A DNA stretch of 64,000 nt from Flavobacterium sp. J27 (GTDB lineage Bacteria; Bacteroidota; Bacteroidia; Flavobacteriales; Flavobacteriaceae). A model generated the notes under the pieces. The model saw only the letters and a program-made list of their open reading frames with translations, was not told where the DNA came from and searched no databases. Positions 34,240-43,271 of this stretch are shown in pieces; position 1 is the first letter of the stretch; the number at the start of each line of letters is the position of its first letter. The position numbers were made by a program, and so were the translations under genes. The stretch is from NCBI RefSeq assembly GCF_004303025.1, contig NZ_PJQW01000013.1, forward strand, positions 76,260-140,259, given 5' to 3'.

Positions 34240-35643
34240 ATGAAACATCTAAACAAATTATTTGCTGCTGGTTTATTGCTTGCTGGATTATCAACCCAAG
34301 CACAGAACGGTGACAATCCATGGGCTGTGTCCTTTGGAGTTAATGGAGTTGATACCAAGGTTAGTGCCGAAGGTAATTCTAGTCCACAATTTATCCAATT
34401 AGCTAATGCTAGAGACAATTGGAATATTTTACCATCTGTATCTTATTTAAGTGTATCTAGATATGTTGGTGATGGTTTTTCTGTTGGTTTAACAGGATCT
34501 GTTAATAAAATTGACAAATGGTTAGAAAGAGTACCTGGTACAGAAAGTACAGATGCTGTTTTAAATCCTGGTGATTTATCTTACTATGCAGTTGATGCAG
34601 TAATCAAATATAGCTTTCAAGATTTAATCAAATCAACTTGGTTAGACCCTTCTATTAATGTAGGTGGAGGTTACAATTTCTTTGGAGATGCATCTGCAGG
34701 TACTGTTAATGGAGGTTTAGGATTAACTTTCTGGTTTACTGAAAATGTTGGTCTTCAATTACAATCTGTTTACAAGCATTCATTTGATGAAAATAGAGTT
34801 GCTAACGCAGATGTACCTACTCATATTCAACATTCAGCTGGTATTTCTTTTAAATTTGGAGGAAAAGACACTGACGGTGATGGGATCTATGACAAAGATG
34901 ATGCTTGTCCAGATGTTGCTGGTTTAAAAGCATTAAACGGATGTCCTGATAAAGATGGTGACGGTATTGCTGATAAAGATGATGCTTGTCCAGAATTAGC
35001 TGGTACTCCAGAGCACAATGGTTGTCCTGACACTGATGGTGACGGAATTATTGATACAGAAGACGCTTGTCCAGATGTACCTGGTACTAAAATCATGAAA
35101 GGTTGTCCAGATGCTGACGGTGACGGAGTTGCTGATAAAGATGACGAGTGTCCAACAGTTAAAGGAGATAGAGCTAACAAAGGTTGTCCATGGCCTGACG
35201 GTGACGGTGACGGTGTATTCGATAAAGATGACGCTTGTCCTACTGTAGCTGGAACTGTTGCTAACAATGGTTGTCCTGAAGTTTCTGACGAAGCTGTTAA
35301 AAAATTAAATGATTATGCAAAAACTATATTATTTAATTCAGGTAAATCAACTTTCCAAAAACAAACTTTCCCAGTTTTAGAAGCAATCACTGCTATCTTA
35401 AAAGAGTATCCAAATTCTAAATTCTCAATCGAAGGTCACACAGATTCAGACGGAAGCGAAGAAAATAACCAAGTATTATCTACTTCAAGAGCTGAAGCTG
35501 TTAAAGCTTACTTAATTGAGCATGGAATCGACGCTACTAGATTAAGTGCTACTGGATTCGGTGAGAAATTCCCAATCGACACTAACAAAACTTCTAAAGG
35601 TAAAGCTAACAATAGAAGAGTTGAAGTGAAATTAGTAAAATAA
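34240..35643 (+). CDS. OmpA family outer-membrane protein with thrombospondin type 3 repeats
   Basis: 467 residues with a signal peptide ending near [10 protein letters not shown]. An N-terminal beta-barrel-like region (about 25-205) is followed by five TSP3-type calcium-binding repeats (about 208-345), of which [16 protein letters not shown] and [19 protein letters not shown] are examples. The C-terminal OmpA/MotB peptidoglycan-binding domain carries [20 protein letters not shown] and the later RVEVKLVK. It links the outer membrane to peptidoglycan. It has its own strong promoter and ends at a strong terminator. Confidence 0.93.
   Translation: MKHLNKLFAAGLLLAGLSTQAQNGDNPWAVSFGVNGVDTKVSAEGNSSPQFIQLANARDNWNILPSVSYLSVSRYVGDGFSVGLTGSVNKIDKWLERVPGTESTDAVLNPGDLSYYAVDAVIKYSFQDLIKSTWLDPSINVGGGYNFFGDASAGTVNGGLGLTFWFTENVGLQLQSVYKHSFDENRVANADVPTHIQHSAGISFKFGGKDTDGDGIYDKDDACPDVAGLKALNGCPDKDGDGIADKDDACPELAGTPEHNGCPDTDGDGIIDTEDACPDVPGTKIMKGCPDADGDGVADKDDECPTVKGDRANKGCPWPDGDGDGVFDKDDACPTVAGTVANNGCPEVSDEAVKKLNDYAKTILFNSGKSTFQKQTFPVLEAITAILKEYPNSKFSIEGHTDSDGSEENNQVLSTSRAEAVKAYLIEHGIDATRLSATGFGEKFPIDTNKTSKGKANNRRVEVKLVK
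34869..35280 (+). repeat. Coding tandem repeats for TSP3 calcium-binding motifs
   Basis: Five imperfect repeats with a period of about 25 residues, centred on D-x-D-G-D-G-x-x-D and ending in DACPxxxG or a close variant. They are diverged at DNA level, so they are a protein-domain array rather than a recent expansion. Confidence 0.8.
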
Positions 35644-35662
35644 TTTCCCTACAAAATAATAC

Positions 35663-35690
35663 AAAAACGCTCCGATAATCGGAGCGTTTT
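35663..35690 (+). terminator. Terminator after the OmpA gene
   Basis: ACGCTCCGAT pairs with ATCGGAGCGT, with A and T tracts on the two sides. It is followed directly by the AddB-like gene. Confidence 0.85.
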
Positions 35691-35705
35691 TTTTATTTTT
35701 ATACT

Positions 35706-38495
35706 ATGCTAAATGATACTTTTCTAGATAAATTATCGAAACATATTCTTGCAAATTTCAAAGACAATTTGCAAAACACCATTATTGTTTTACCAAACAA
35801 AAGAGCCAAAGTTTTTTTACTAAACGCCCTTCACAACCACACAGAGAACACCATATTTTCCCCTCAAATAACTAGCATTGAAGATTTAATACAAGAAATC
35901 TCTGAAATAAGGGTCATTGATTCAATTGAATTGCTTTTTGAATTTTATGAAGTATACTTAAACATAACTACAAAAGAAGAGATACAATCGTTTACTTTTT
36001 TTTCCAATTGGGCCAAAACGCTACTTCAAGATTTCAATGAAATAGATCGCTATTTATTAGATCCTAATTTTGTATTCTCCTATTTAAAGGATATTGAAGC
36101 ATTAAAAAGATGGGATCTTGAGCCTTCCGCAACAACAACACTTATCGATTCGCATCTTTCTTTTTGGAAAAAACTACCTGAATATTACAGCCATTTTTAC
36201 CAACATTTATTAAGTAAAAAGAAAGCATATCAAGGACTCATTTATAGAGAAGCCGTTTCTAATTTAAATTCTTTTTCAAATAATTTGGCTGAAAAAAAAT
36301 TAGTTTTTGCAGGATTTAATGCCTTAAATCAAGCGGAAGAAAAAATTATTCTACACTTACTTACCCACAATCAAGCTTCTGTATACTGGGATATAGATTC
36401 TTATTTTATAAACAATCCCTATCATGATGCTGGCCTTTTTATAAGACGTTTTAAATCGCAATGGAAAAAATATTTTTCACAACCATTTGAGTGGATAACT
36501 GAAGATTTTCAACAAGAAAAAAACATACAAATTATTGGTACTCCAAAAACCATCGGTCAAGCAAAAATTGCAGGAAAAATTATCGAAGATTTATATGTTC
36601 CATCAAAAGATAATTCTAAAACAGCTATAATATTAGGCGATGAAAATTTACTAATTCCTGTGCTATATTCGCTACCAAATACCGTAGACACATTAAATAT
36701 AACTATGGGCTATTCGGGAAAAAACAATCCTGCTCAGCTATTGATTAATAAACTTTTTAAATTACATACCAATGCGATTAACAGAGACGAATCAAAATAC
36801 ACGTTGTATTATAAAGAAGTTTTAGATGTTTTAAATCACCCTTTAGTAGAACCTTTTATTAAAGCTAATGAGGTAATCCAAACCATACACAACAATAATT
36901 TTACTTTTTTCTCAATTGACACATTATTTCGATTAAAAGAAGAAAAATACCCTAATCAACAAAAGGATTATTTTGATTTACTTTTTACAAAATGGGATAA
37001 CAATATTTTAAAAATTCTAAAGCGCATCAACCATATTCTTTTGACGATAAAATCATTCCTAAACAATGATATTGAAGAAGAAAAAGTGACCAAATCATTT
37101 GTTTATGCTGTTTTTAAAGTTATAAACAAGCTCATTACGTATTGTGAAATTCATCAAGATAAAATAAACAATATAGAAGTGCTATATGAAATATACAAGC
37201 AAATTATAGATTTAGCTGAGGTTTCTTTTGAAGGAGAACCTTTAAGCGGACTACAAATAATGGGTGTATTAGAAAGCAGAGTTTTAGATTTTGAAAATGT
37301 TGTCATCACCTCTGTAAATGAAGGTAAATTTCCGTCTGGAAAATCACAAAATTCTTTTATCCCTTATGATGTAAAAAAAGAATTGGGATTACCCACTTAT
37401 AAAGAAAAAGATGCTATTTATAGTTACCATTTTTATCATTTACTTCATAGAGCAAAAAACATTTATCTTTTATACAATACCGATAATGAAGGAATTGATG
37501 CTGGTGAAAAAAGTCGCTTTATTACGCAATTAGAAATAGAAAAACAACCGAAACACAATATCACACATACCATTTATAACGCTGTTCTGCCTGAAAAAGC
37601 ATATAGTGTAATGAATATTCCAAAAACACCATTACTACTGGAACGCTTAGAAGAAATAGCAACTATTAAAGGATTTTCACCATCCTCATTAACTTCTTAC
37701 ATAAGAAATCCTATCCAATTTTATTTTCAAAGGGTTTTACGTATTAATGAAATGGATGAAGTAGAAGAAAATATAGCTGTTAACACTTTAGGAACCATTA
37801 TTCACGAATCTTTAGAAGCTTTATACAAATCTTGCTTAAATCAATTTTTATCAGTATCTCAAATTGATGAAATGATAGCACAAATTAACCAAATAACATT
37901 AGATAAATTCAAATCTGTTTACAAGGAAGGTGAAATAAAAAAAGGAAAAAATCTATTAGCTTTTGAAGTTGCCAAAAGAAATATTTTCAATTTTTTACAA
38001 ACGGAAAAGAAAACGATTGAAAATGGAGACACTATCAAAATCATTGCTTTAGAAGATAAATTAGAAACCATGATTATAGATGAACGTTTACCATATCCTA
38101 TTAAAATTGCAGGAAACGTAGACCGAATAGAAATACGAGATAATGTAATTCGAATTATTGATTATAAAACAGGAAAAGTGGACGCAAATTCACTAAAAAT
38201 TAATGATTTTACACACCTTACATTGGATATTAAAAATGAGAAGATAATCCAACTTCTTTGTTACGCATTAATGTTTAAAAACAATAAAGACTATTTGAAT
38301 TATCCTATAGAAGTAGGTATCATTTCTTTTAAAAACATGAAAGCAGGCTTTATGCCTTTTGGCCTAGGAAAAGGAAGAGGGGTTGTTTCTCAAACTATGG
38401 TAACAGACGAGATTTTGCATGCATTTAAAGAAGAAATTATCGTTTTAATTTTAGAAATTTTAAATAAAAAAAATACTATAAAAGAGAACATTTAA
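35706..38495 (+). CDS. AddB-like PD-(D/E)xK nuclease/helicase-like protein
   Basis: 929 residues of the AddB/RexB-like group. The N-terminus NTIIVLPNKRAKVFLLNALH is a degenerate helicase-like module without a good Walker A. A middle helicase-like part has VVITSVNEGKFPSGK. The C-terminal nuclease has FSPSSLTSYIRNPIQFYFQR, LGTIIHESLEALY, VIRIIDYKTGKVD and IIQLLCYALMFK. The cysteines that hold an iron-sulfur cluster in Bacillus AddB are absent (RNPIQFYFQ instead of a Cys-containing motif). It is the likely partner of the AddA-like protein at 29762-32926. It overlaps the convergent hydrolase gene by four bases. Confidence 0.85.
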   Translation: MLNDTFLDKLSKHILANFKDNLQNTIIVLPNKRAKVFLLNALHNHTENTIFSPQITSIEDLIQEISEIRVIDSIELLFEFYEVYLNITTKEEIQSFTFFSNWAKTLLQDFNEIDRYLLDPNFVFSYLKDIEALKRWDLEPSATTTLIDSHLSFWKKLPEYYSHFYQHLLSKKKAYQGLIYREAVSNLNSFSNNLAEKKLVFAGFNALNQAEEKIILHLLTHNQASVYWDIDSYFINNPYHDAGLFIRRFKSQWKKYFSQPFEWITEDFQQEKNIQIIGTPKTIGQAKIAGKIIEDLYVPSKDNSKTAIILGDENLLIPVLYSLPNTVDTLNITMGYSGKNNPAQLLINKLFKLHTNAINRDESKYTLYYKEVLDVLNHPLVEPFIKANEVIQTIHNNNFTFFSIDTLFRLKEEKYPNQQKDYFDLLFTKWDNNILKILKRINHILLTIKSFLNNDIEEEKVTKSFVYAVFKVINKLITYCEIHQDKINNIEVLYEIYKQIIDLAEVSFEGEPLSGLQIMGVLESRVLDFENVVITSVNEGKFPSGKSQNSFIPYDVKKELGLPTYKEKDAIYSYHFYHLLHRAKNIYLLYNTDNEGIDAGEKSRFITQLEIEKQPKHNITHTIYNAVLPEKAYSVMNIPKTPLLLERLEEIATIKGFSPSSLTSYIRNPIQFYFQRVLRINEMDEVEENIAVNTLGTIIHESLEALYKSCLNQFLSVSQIDEMIAQINQITLDKFKSVYKEGEIKKGKNLLAFEVAKRNIFNFLQTEKKTIENGDTIKIIALEDKLETMIIDERLPYPIKIAGNVDRIEIRDNVIRIIDYKTGKVDANSLKINDFTHLTLDIKNEKIIQLLCYALMFKNNKDYLNYPIEVGIISFKNMKAGFMPFGLGKGRGVVSQTMVTDEILHAFKEEIIVLILEILNKKNTIKENI

Positions 38496-39274
38496 CATAT
38501 TTTCAAAAACCCCTTCAAATGTTCTATTAATTGAACCTTATTCTCGAAATGACTCATGTGACCATCTTCAAAAGAAACTAAAACAACGTTCGTTCCTTCA
38601 ACATATTTTTTGTTTTCTTCATAATTTAAAACAGGATCTTTTTTTCCCAAAATAAGCATTTTAGGAAACGCAGAGACATGTAAAAGCTTTCTCCTATCCT
38701 TTCTTACTTTCATACCTTCCTGAGCCGCAATAATACCTTGCAAAGGGGTTTGTAATGCTTCTTCTTTAGCCCATTCAATTTCTTTTTTGAGTCTAGCTCT
38801 ATTTTCCTCGCTAAATAAATTTGCAACAGACATACTTATAGCATTTTTATAATTTTGCTTTACCGCTAATATAGCTCTATCCCTATTTACTTTTCTTTCC
38901 TCACTATCTTCTCTTGCAGTAGAATTCATTAAGACAAGTCCAGCTATCTTTTCTTGATATAATTCGGCAAAAGCCAAAGCAACATAACCACCCATCGAAT
39001 GACCTATTAAAACTACTTTCTCCAATTGCAAAAAATGAAGAATATAATGTACTGCATCGGCCATATCTTCCATGGTATGAACATATCCTAAGCATTCCGT
39101 TTCCCCGTGACCTAATAAGTCAACACATACAATCCTATATTTTGTAAGTAAAACGGGAACAATATCATGCCACATTTTACTATTTTCTAAAAAACCATGT
39201 AACAAAACAATGGCTGGTCCATTACCTGCATCAGAATACGCTAGTGTGCTATTTTTATACCTTATGTATTTCAT
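38492..39274 (-). CDS. Alpha/beta hydrolase
   Basis: 260 residues. It has the full fold: an oxyanion HG motif in AIVLLHGFLENSKMWHDI, the nucleophile elbow VVLIGHSMGGYVALAF (Ser in GHSMGG), an acid near LGKKDPVLN and the catalytic His in EDGHMSHFEN. The length is typical of esterases and haloperoxidase-like hydrolases; the substrate is not predictable. It ends inside the last codon region of the AddB-like gene (convergent, four-base overlap). Its promoter leaves only 5 nt before the ATG. Confidence 0.88.
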   Translation of the reverse strand: MKYIRYKNSTLAYSDAGNGPAIVLLHGFLENSKMWHDIVPVLLTKYRIVCVDLLGHGETECLGYVHTMEDMADAVHYILHFLQLEKVVLIGHSMGGYVALAFAELYQEKIAGLVLMNSTAREDSEERKVNRDRAILAVKQNYKNAISMSVANLFSEENRARLKKEIEWAKEEALQTPLQGIIAAQEGMKVRKDRRKLLHVSAFPKMLILGKKDPVLNYEENKKYVEGTNVVLVSFEDGHMSHFENKVQLIEHLKGFLKIC

Positions 39275-39279
39275 AAGTG

Positions 39280-39307
39280 CAAAAATAGAATTTCAAGAGG
39301 AATCCAA
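39280..39307 (-). promoter_or_regulatory. Promoter of the hydrolase gene, almost leaderless
   Basis: On the minus strand TTG (39307-39305), 17 bp, TATTTTTG (39287-39280) is a perfect consensus match and ends 5 nt before the ATG at 39274. RNA would begin at or beside the start codon. Confidence 0.65.
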
Positions 39308-39329
39308 GAAGTAATTTCATTTAAATACT

Positions 39330-39337
39330 TACTTTTG
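39330..39337 (+). promoter_or_regulatory. -7 promoter box of the WYL regulator gene
   Basis: TACTTTTG lies 17 nt before the ATG at 39355, back to back with the hydrolase promoter. Confidence 0.4.
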
Positions 39338-39354
39338 AAAAAAGGATTATTTTT

Positions 39355-40320
39355 ATGTTGGATGAATCTCCAAAACGTTTCGATCGTATTGTCGCTATCT
39401 TAATACAGTTACAATCTAAACGAATTGTAAAAGCGCAAGAATTAGCCGATCGATTTGAAGTAAGTTTACGAACAATTTACAGAGACATTCGTTCTCTGGA
39501 AACCTCAGGTGTTCCTATCTACAGTGAAGCTGGAGTAGGTTATTCTCTAGTAGATGGTTATCGTTTACCTCCAGTAATGTTTACTAGAGAAGAAGCTAGT
39601 AGTTTTATTGCTGCAGAAAAACTAATGCAAACTTTTATCGATAAGGAATTAGGAAAACACTATACTTCTGCCATGTTCAAAATAAAATCGGTTTTAAAAA
39701 ACACCGATAAAGATTGGCTTACCTCTATTGAATCTAAAGTTATCATGCAACAACCCTCGGTTAATTTATTCAACGAAAAAGTACCCGAAACCATGAGTAT
39801 TCTTTTTAAAAGTATTGCCGATAAAACTCAGGTAAAATTAAATTATCAAGCATTTGATGCAGAAGAAGCTTCGGAAAGAATTATTGAACCAGTGGGTATA
39901 TTTCACGATAACAACAATTGGTATATTTTTGGGTTTTGTCATTTGAGAAACGATTACCGTCAATTTAGAGCAGATCGAATTCAAGGCATTGAAAACCAAA
40001 CCATTTTATTTACTAAAGAACACCAATCTTTAGAATTTTATTTAAATAAAGAAAAAGAATGTCCTACTACTAAAGTTGTATTATTGGTAGACAAAAAAAT
40101 TGCCAAATATCTAGATTTTGAAAAAAAATATCATGGTTTTGTATCACAAAAGAAAGTAAGTGATCAAATAGAAATGACCTTCTTAAGTAGAGATATTGAA
40201 AACAGTTTTCCAAGATGGGTTTTGATGTTTGCAGATTATGCAACGATTATTGAACCACAACGCCTAAAAGATAGAATGATCGAAATGCTTCAAGTTTATC
40301 AAGCAAACCTATTAAAATAA
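39355..40320 (+). CDS. YafY-type HTH/WYL-domain regulator
   Basis: 321 residues. An HTH_11 DNA-binding domain lies at about 10-65 (RIVKAQELADRFEVSLRTIY, then RDIRSLETSGVPIYSEAG). A WYL domain follows, with VKLNYQAFDAEEASERIIEP, NNWYIFGFCHLRNDYRQFRA and the associated C-terminal WCX extension (about 230-321). WYL domains bind small molecules or nucleic acids, but the signal here is unknown. It is convergent with a DinB-family gene across a shared terminator; a WYL regulator beside a DinB protein is a common flavobacterial arrangement. It is divergent from the hydrolase gene. Confidence 0.92.
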   Translation: MLDESPKRFDRIVAILIQLQSKRIVKAQELADRFEVSLRTIYRDIRSLETSGVPIYSEAGVGYSLVDGYRLPPVMFTREEASSFIAAEKLMQTFIDKELGKHYTSAMFKIKSVLKNTDKDWLTSIESKVIMQQPSVNLFNEKVPETMSILFKSIADKTQVKLNYQAFDAEEASERIIEPVGIFHDNNNWYIFGFCHLRNDYRQFRADRIQGIENQTILFTKEHQSLEFYLNKEKECPTTKVVLLVDKKIAKYLDFEKKYHGFVSQKKVSDQIEMTFLSRDIENSFPRWVLMFADYATIIEPQRLKDRMIEMLQVYQANLLK

Positions 40321-40356
40321 AACTCCGAAAACAGTATTTTGCATTCGGAGTTTTAA
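40318..40356. terminator. Bidirectional terminator between the WYL and DinB genes
   Basis: AAAACTCCGAA pairs with TTCGGAGTTTT around an AACAGTATTTTGCA loop. Confidence 0.75.
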
Positions 40357-40359
40357 GTA

Positions 40360-40848
40360 TTATTCTCTAGTCCAGAAAAAAGGAGGTGTAATTCCTAAAG
40401 CGCGTAAATAAACGTAACCTTGTCCGCGATGATGTATTTCATTATCAATAAAATACAAAATATTCTCAATAATTGGAAACTCATATTGTCCGAAAAGATT
40501 AAATGTTTTTTCAAAATCTTCAATTGGAATTTGCTTAAAATACTGATTAATTTCTACAGTTGCTTCATCCCATTTTTGCAAATAAGCCGCTTTTGTAGAT
40601 AAATTTTCTACAGCTGCTTCAGAATAAGGTTGTTCGTCTCGATTTACAATCCCTTTTAACGCAGGAACTCCTATAGATAAAAGTTCGGACACTAATTTTG
40701 AAAATGGGCGCATGCCTCCAATAGAAAATTCAAAGAAATCTTTTTCTGGAAAGGCTTCGATTACATATCTTGTTAAAGCACGATGTCCTTGCCAATGCTT
40801 TAATAAATGTTCTGGACTAATGACTTGAGGTGCTGATACTGTGTTCAT
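40360..40848 (-). CDS. DinB family protein
   Basis: 162 residues of the DinB/YfiT superfamily. The His-rich metal-site positions are visible: LLKHWQGHRALTRYVIEAFP, then YFIDNEIHHRGQGYVYLRAL. It ends with PPFFWTRE, typical of the DinB_2 group. A thiol-dependent transferase or hydrolase role is known for relatives; the specific substrate is unknown. It is only distantly similar to the DinB protein at 19610. It is convergent with the WYL regulator. Confidence 0.88.
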   Translation of the reverse strand: MNTVSAPQVISPEHLLKHWQGHRALTRYVIEAFPEKDFFEFSIGGMRPFSKLVSELLSIGVPALKGIVNRDEQPYSEAAVENLSTKAAYLQKWDEATVEINQYFKQIPIEDFEKTFNLFGQYEFPIIENILYFIDNEIHHRGQGYVYLRALGITPPFFWTRE

Positions 40849-41047
40849 AGTGTATGATTTATTTGATTATAAAACAAAGGTAAATATCGCTTATGACAAC
40901 AGTTTGTCAGGAGGTTTTTTAGGATATCAAAATATTTCTAGACATTTTAACGATAAGAAATTGATGCGTTCAAAAATAGTCAGTAAAACTTATTGTAAAC
41001 CAATGCCACAAATAAAATTACCTAAAAAAGAATAACTAACAATAAAC

Positions 41048-41110
41048 TTTTCATTTTGACGAAGGTGAGAAAACACACTAATGGGATTCTTCCTTCGTCA
41101 GAATGAAAAA
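41048..41110. repeat. Palindromic intergenic repeat, REP/MITE-like
   Basis: Left arm TTTTCATTTTGACGAAGG and right arm CCTTCGTCAGAATGAAAA are inverted copies with one mismatch, followed inward by further GAA/TTC pairing. The CTGACGAAGGAAGAATC-type arm is a pattern I associate with dispersed repeats in Bacteroidota genomes. No transposase is attached. Confidence 0.6.
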
Positions 41111-41120
41111 ATGGAGTACA

Positions 41121-41150
41121 AAAAACGGCTTACATTCTTGTAAACCGTTT
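41121..41150 (-). terminator. Terminator of the aminopeptidase P gene
   Basis: AAACGG.TTACA pairs with TGTAA.CCGTTT (one mismatch), followed on the minus strand by a T run. It lies 28 nt past the stop. Confidence 0.6.
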
Positions 41151-41177
41151 ATACTAATAACTGATAACCGACAACTG

Positions 41178-42470
41178 TTAACTATTCATTATCGATTCAA
41201 TTTCATCAGCTTCAATAGGAATATTACGCATTAAATTAAATGGAGCGCCACTATTTTGGATAACTACATCATCTTCTAAACGAATACCAAAACCTTCTTT
41301 TGGAATATAAATTCCAGGCTCTACAGTAAAAACCATATTGGCTTGCATTGGCTCATATAACAACCCGTAATCATGCGTATCTAATCCCATATGATGTGAG
41401 GTACCGTGCATAAAATATTTTTTATAAGCTGGCCAGTCAGGATTTTCATTTTGAACATCCGCTTTGTCTAACAACCCTAAACCTAATAGTTCAGAAGTCA
41501 TGATTTTGCCAACCTCAACATGATATTGTTTCCATAAAGTACCAGGAATCAACATTTTTGTAGCTTCATTTTTTACATTCAAAACTGCATTGTAAACGGC
41601 TCTTTGACGCTCAGAAAATCTTCCTGATACTGGAATGGTTCGGGTCATATCACTCGAATAATTCGCATATTCAGCACCTACATCTAACAATAATAAATCC
41701 CCTTCATGGCATTGCTGATTGTTTTCAATATAATGTAATACATTCGCATTATTTCCAGAAGCAACAATAGGTGTATAAGCAAATCCTTTGGAACGATTTC
41801 TTAAAAATTCATGTGCAAATTCGGCTTCAATTTCGTATTCCATTACATTAGGCTTCACAAAATTTAAAATTCTTCGAAATCCTTTTTCGGTAATATCACA
41901 TGCCTTTTGGATTAAATCCAATTCTTCGCTTTCTTTTACAGAACGCAAACGTTGCAAAATAGGATTTGATTTTTCTACTTTATGAGCTGGATAATTTTCT
42001 TTCCACCATTTTACAAAACGAGTCTCACGTGTTTCCGTTTCTATAGTAGCTCGATAATGTTCATTGGTATTGATATACATGGTTTCCGCATAAGCCATGA
42101 TTTCTTTTAATGTTTTATGAAAATCTTGCAACCAAATAACCGACTTAATACCAGATACCTCAAAAGCTCTTTCCTTTGTTAGCTTTTCTCCTTCCCAAAT
42201 GGCAATGTGCTCGTTTGTTTCTTTTAAAAATAAAATTTCTTTCAAATGCTCATAGGGCGCATCTGGAAAAAGCAACAAAACACTTTCTTCCTGATCTACG
42301 CCACTCAAATAAAAAATATCGCGATGTTGCGCAAAAGGTAATGTGGAATCTGCCGAAACAGGATAAATATCGTTTGAATTAAAAATTGCCACACTATTTG
42401 GCTTCATTTGAGCTATAAATTTTCTACGATTTTTTATAAATAAGTCTTTGTTAATTTGATGGTATTTCAT
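41178..42470 (-). CDS. pepP: Aminopeptidase P family protein
   Basis: 430-residue M24 metallopeptidase that removes the N-terminal residue before proline. The AMP_N domain (about 1-130) is followed by the pita-bread fold. Metal ligands are in LLLDVGAEYANYSSDMTRTI (two Asp), GTSHHMGLDTHDYG (His), VFTVEPGIYIPKEGFGIRLE (Glu) and RLEDDVVI (Glu). All five ligand positions are present. The length is normal and it is cytoplasmic. It is a single-gene unit on the minus strand, with a terminator downstream and the Crp/Fnr gene upstream on the same strand. Confidence 0.95.
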   Translation of the reverse strand: MKYHQINKDLFIKNRRKFIAQMKPNSVAIFNSNDIYPVSADSTLPFAQHRDIFYLSGVDQEESVLLLFPDAPYEHLKEILFLKETNEHIAIWEGEKLTKERAFEVSGIKSVIWLQDFHKTLKEIMAYAETMYINTNEHYRATIETETRETRFVKWWKENYPAHKVEKSNPILQRLRSVKESEELDLIQKACDITEKGFRRILNFVKPNVMEYEIEAEFAHEFLRNRSKGFAYTPIVASGNNANVLHYIENNQQCHEGDLLLLDVGAEYANYSSDMTRTIPVSGRFSERQRAVYNAVLNVKNEATKMLIPGTLWKQYHVEVGKIMTSELLGLGLLDKADVQNENPDWPAYKKYFMHGTSHHMGLDTHDYGLLYEPMQANMVFTVEPGIYIPKEGFGIRLEDDVVIQNSGAPFNLMRNIPIEADEIESIMNS

Positions 42471-42566
42471 TGTTTAGGTTTTTAGATTTCTCGATTTTTA
42501 GAATATTAGATAAACTATGTATCAAAAATACATAAACTACCTTTTTGAATCAGTAGCCAAATGGCT

Positions 42567-43163
42567 TTAATTTATATTTTTACGAATGCGACTCATATGA
42601 CGGGTAGAAATACCTAAAAAGGAAGCCAAATAATGTAAAGGCACCTCCTGAAGTAATTTGGATTCATTAAGTAGTAACTTTTTATAACGCTCTTCTGGTG
42701 TTAGTGTTAATAAATCTATTCTATAATCATCTATCAAACAAATTTGCCGTTCAATTAAATTAAAATAAAACTGATGAAAAGCTTTATTATTTTGAATTAA
42801 GTAATTAAAATCAGGCAAAGTAATTACCCACAAACGAGAATCCATAATTGCTTTAATACTTTTTCTTGAAGGCACTTTATGAAGAAAACTATTTAAAGAA
42901 CTGGTTACTGAATTTTTCAAAGCTAAATAAGTTGTTCTCTCTTCTCCGTCAATTAAAATAGCATGTTGTAAAATACCACTTTCTACAAAACAAAAATGAT
43001 GGCATACTTCATTTTCATAAACCAAAAACTCATTTTTCTTTACTATCATTTTTTTAAAATAAGCTAAGGCTTCATGCACTTCTTTTTCAAAAGAATCGTC
43101 AGGTAACAAAGAGCTAAAGAATACTTCAAAATGGGATTTTGTAATTTGAAGAGACATACTCAT
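42567..43163 (-). CDS. Crp/Fnr family transcriptional regulator
   Basis: 198 residues. The cyclic-nucleotide-binding-like sensor (about 25-145) contains KNEFLVYENEVCHHFCFVES and GILQHAILIDGEERTTYLAL. The C-terminal winged helix is short, with TPEERYKKLLLNE and VPLHYLASFLGISTRHMSRI. It lacks the Cys cluster of Fnr, so it is not an oxygen sensor of that kind. The effector is unknown. On the minus strand TAACTTTG (43177-43184) is a good -7 box. It is divergent from the BNR-repeat secreted protein, which might be a target. Confidence 0.9.
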   Translation of the reverse strand: MSMSLQITKSHFEVFFSSLLPDDSFEKEVHEALAYFKKMIVKKNEFLVYENEVCHHFCFVESGILQHAILIDGEERTTYLALKNSVTSSLNSFLHKVPSRKSIKAIMDSRLWVITLPDFNYLIQNNKAFHQFYFNLIERQICLIDDYRIDLLTLTPEERYKKLLLNESKLLQEVPLHYLASFLGISTRHMSRIRKNIN

Positions 43164-43271
43164 TAATTTATACTATCAAAGTTAAAAAGATAAATAGTAA
43201 AAGCTGTTAAATTGAAAATAAAAATTTTGTAAAGGACTATAAAAACTGTAATTTACACAAAATTATATCTC

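Larger units (their letters stand above)
40849..41177. other. Gene-free interval with a dispersed-type palindrome
   Basis: 329 bases with no convincing gene: a 64-codon plus-strand frame here (40841-41035) is compositionally unremarkable and unlike any family I know. The interval contains the inverted repeat at 41048-41110 and the minus-strand terminator hairpin at 41121-41150. Confidence 0.6.

Noticed and set aside
34869..35280. CRISPR-like spaced repeats
   Set aside because: They are coding repeats for TSP3 calcium-binding motifs in frame, and the DNA copies are diverged.
40841..41035. 64-codon plus-strand frame as a small gene
   Set aside because: No promoter, no recognisable family, and it overlaps the start of the DinB gene on the other strand.
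41151..41177. AACTGATAACCGACAACTGT tract as a functional site
   Set aside because: Low-complexity A/C/T sequence next to a terminator; nothing specific can be claimed from one copy.
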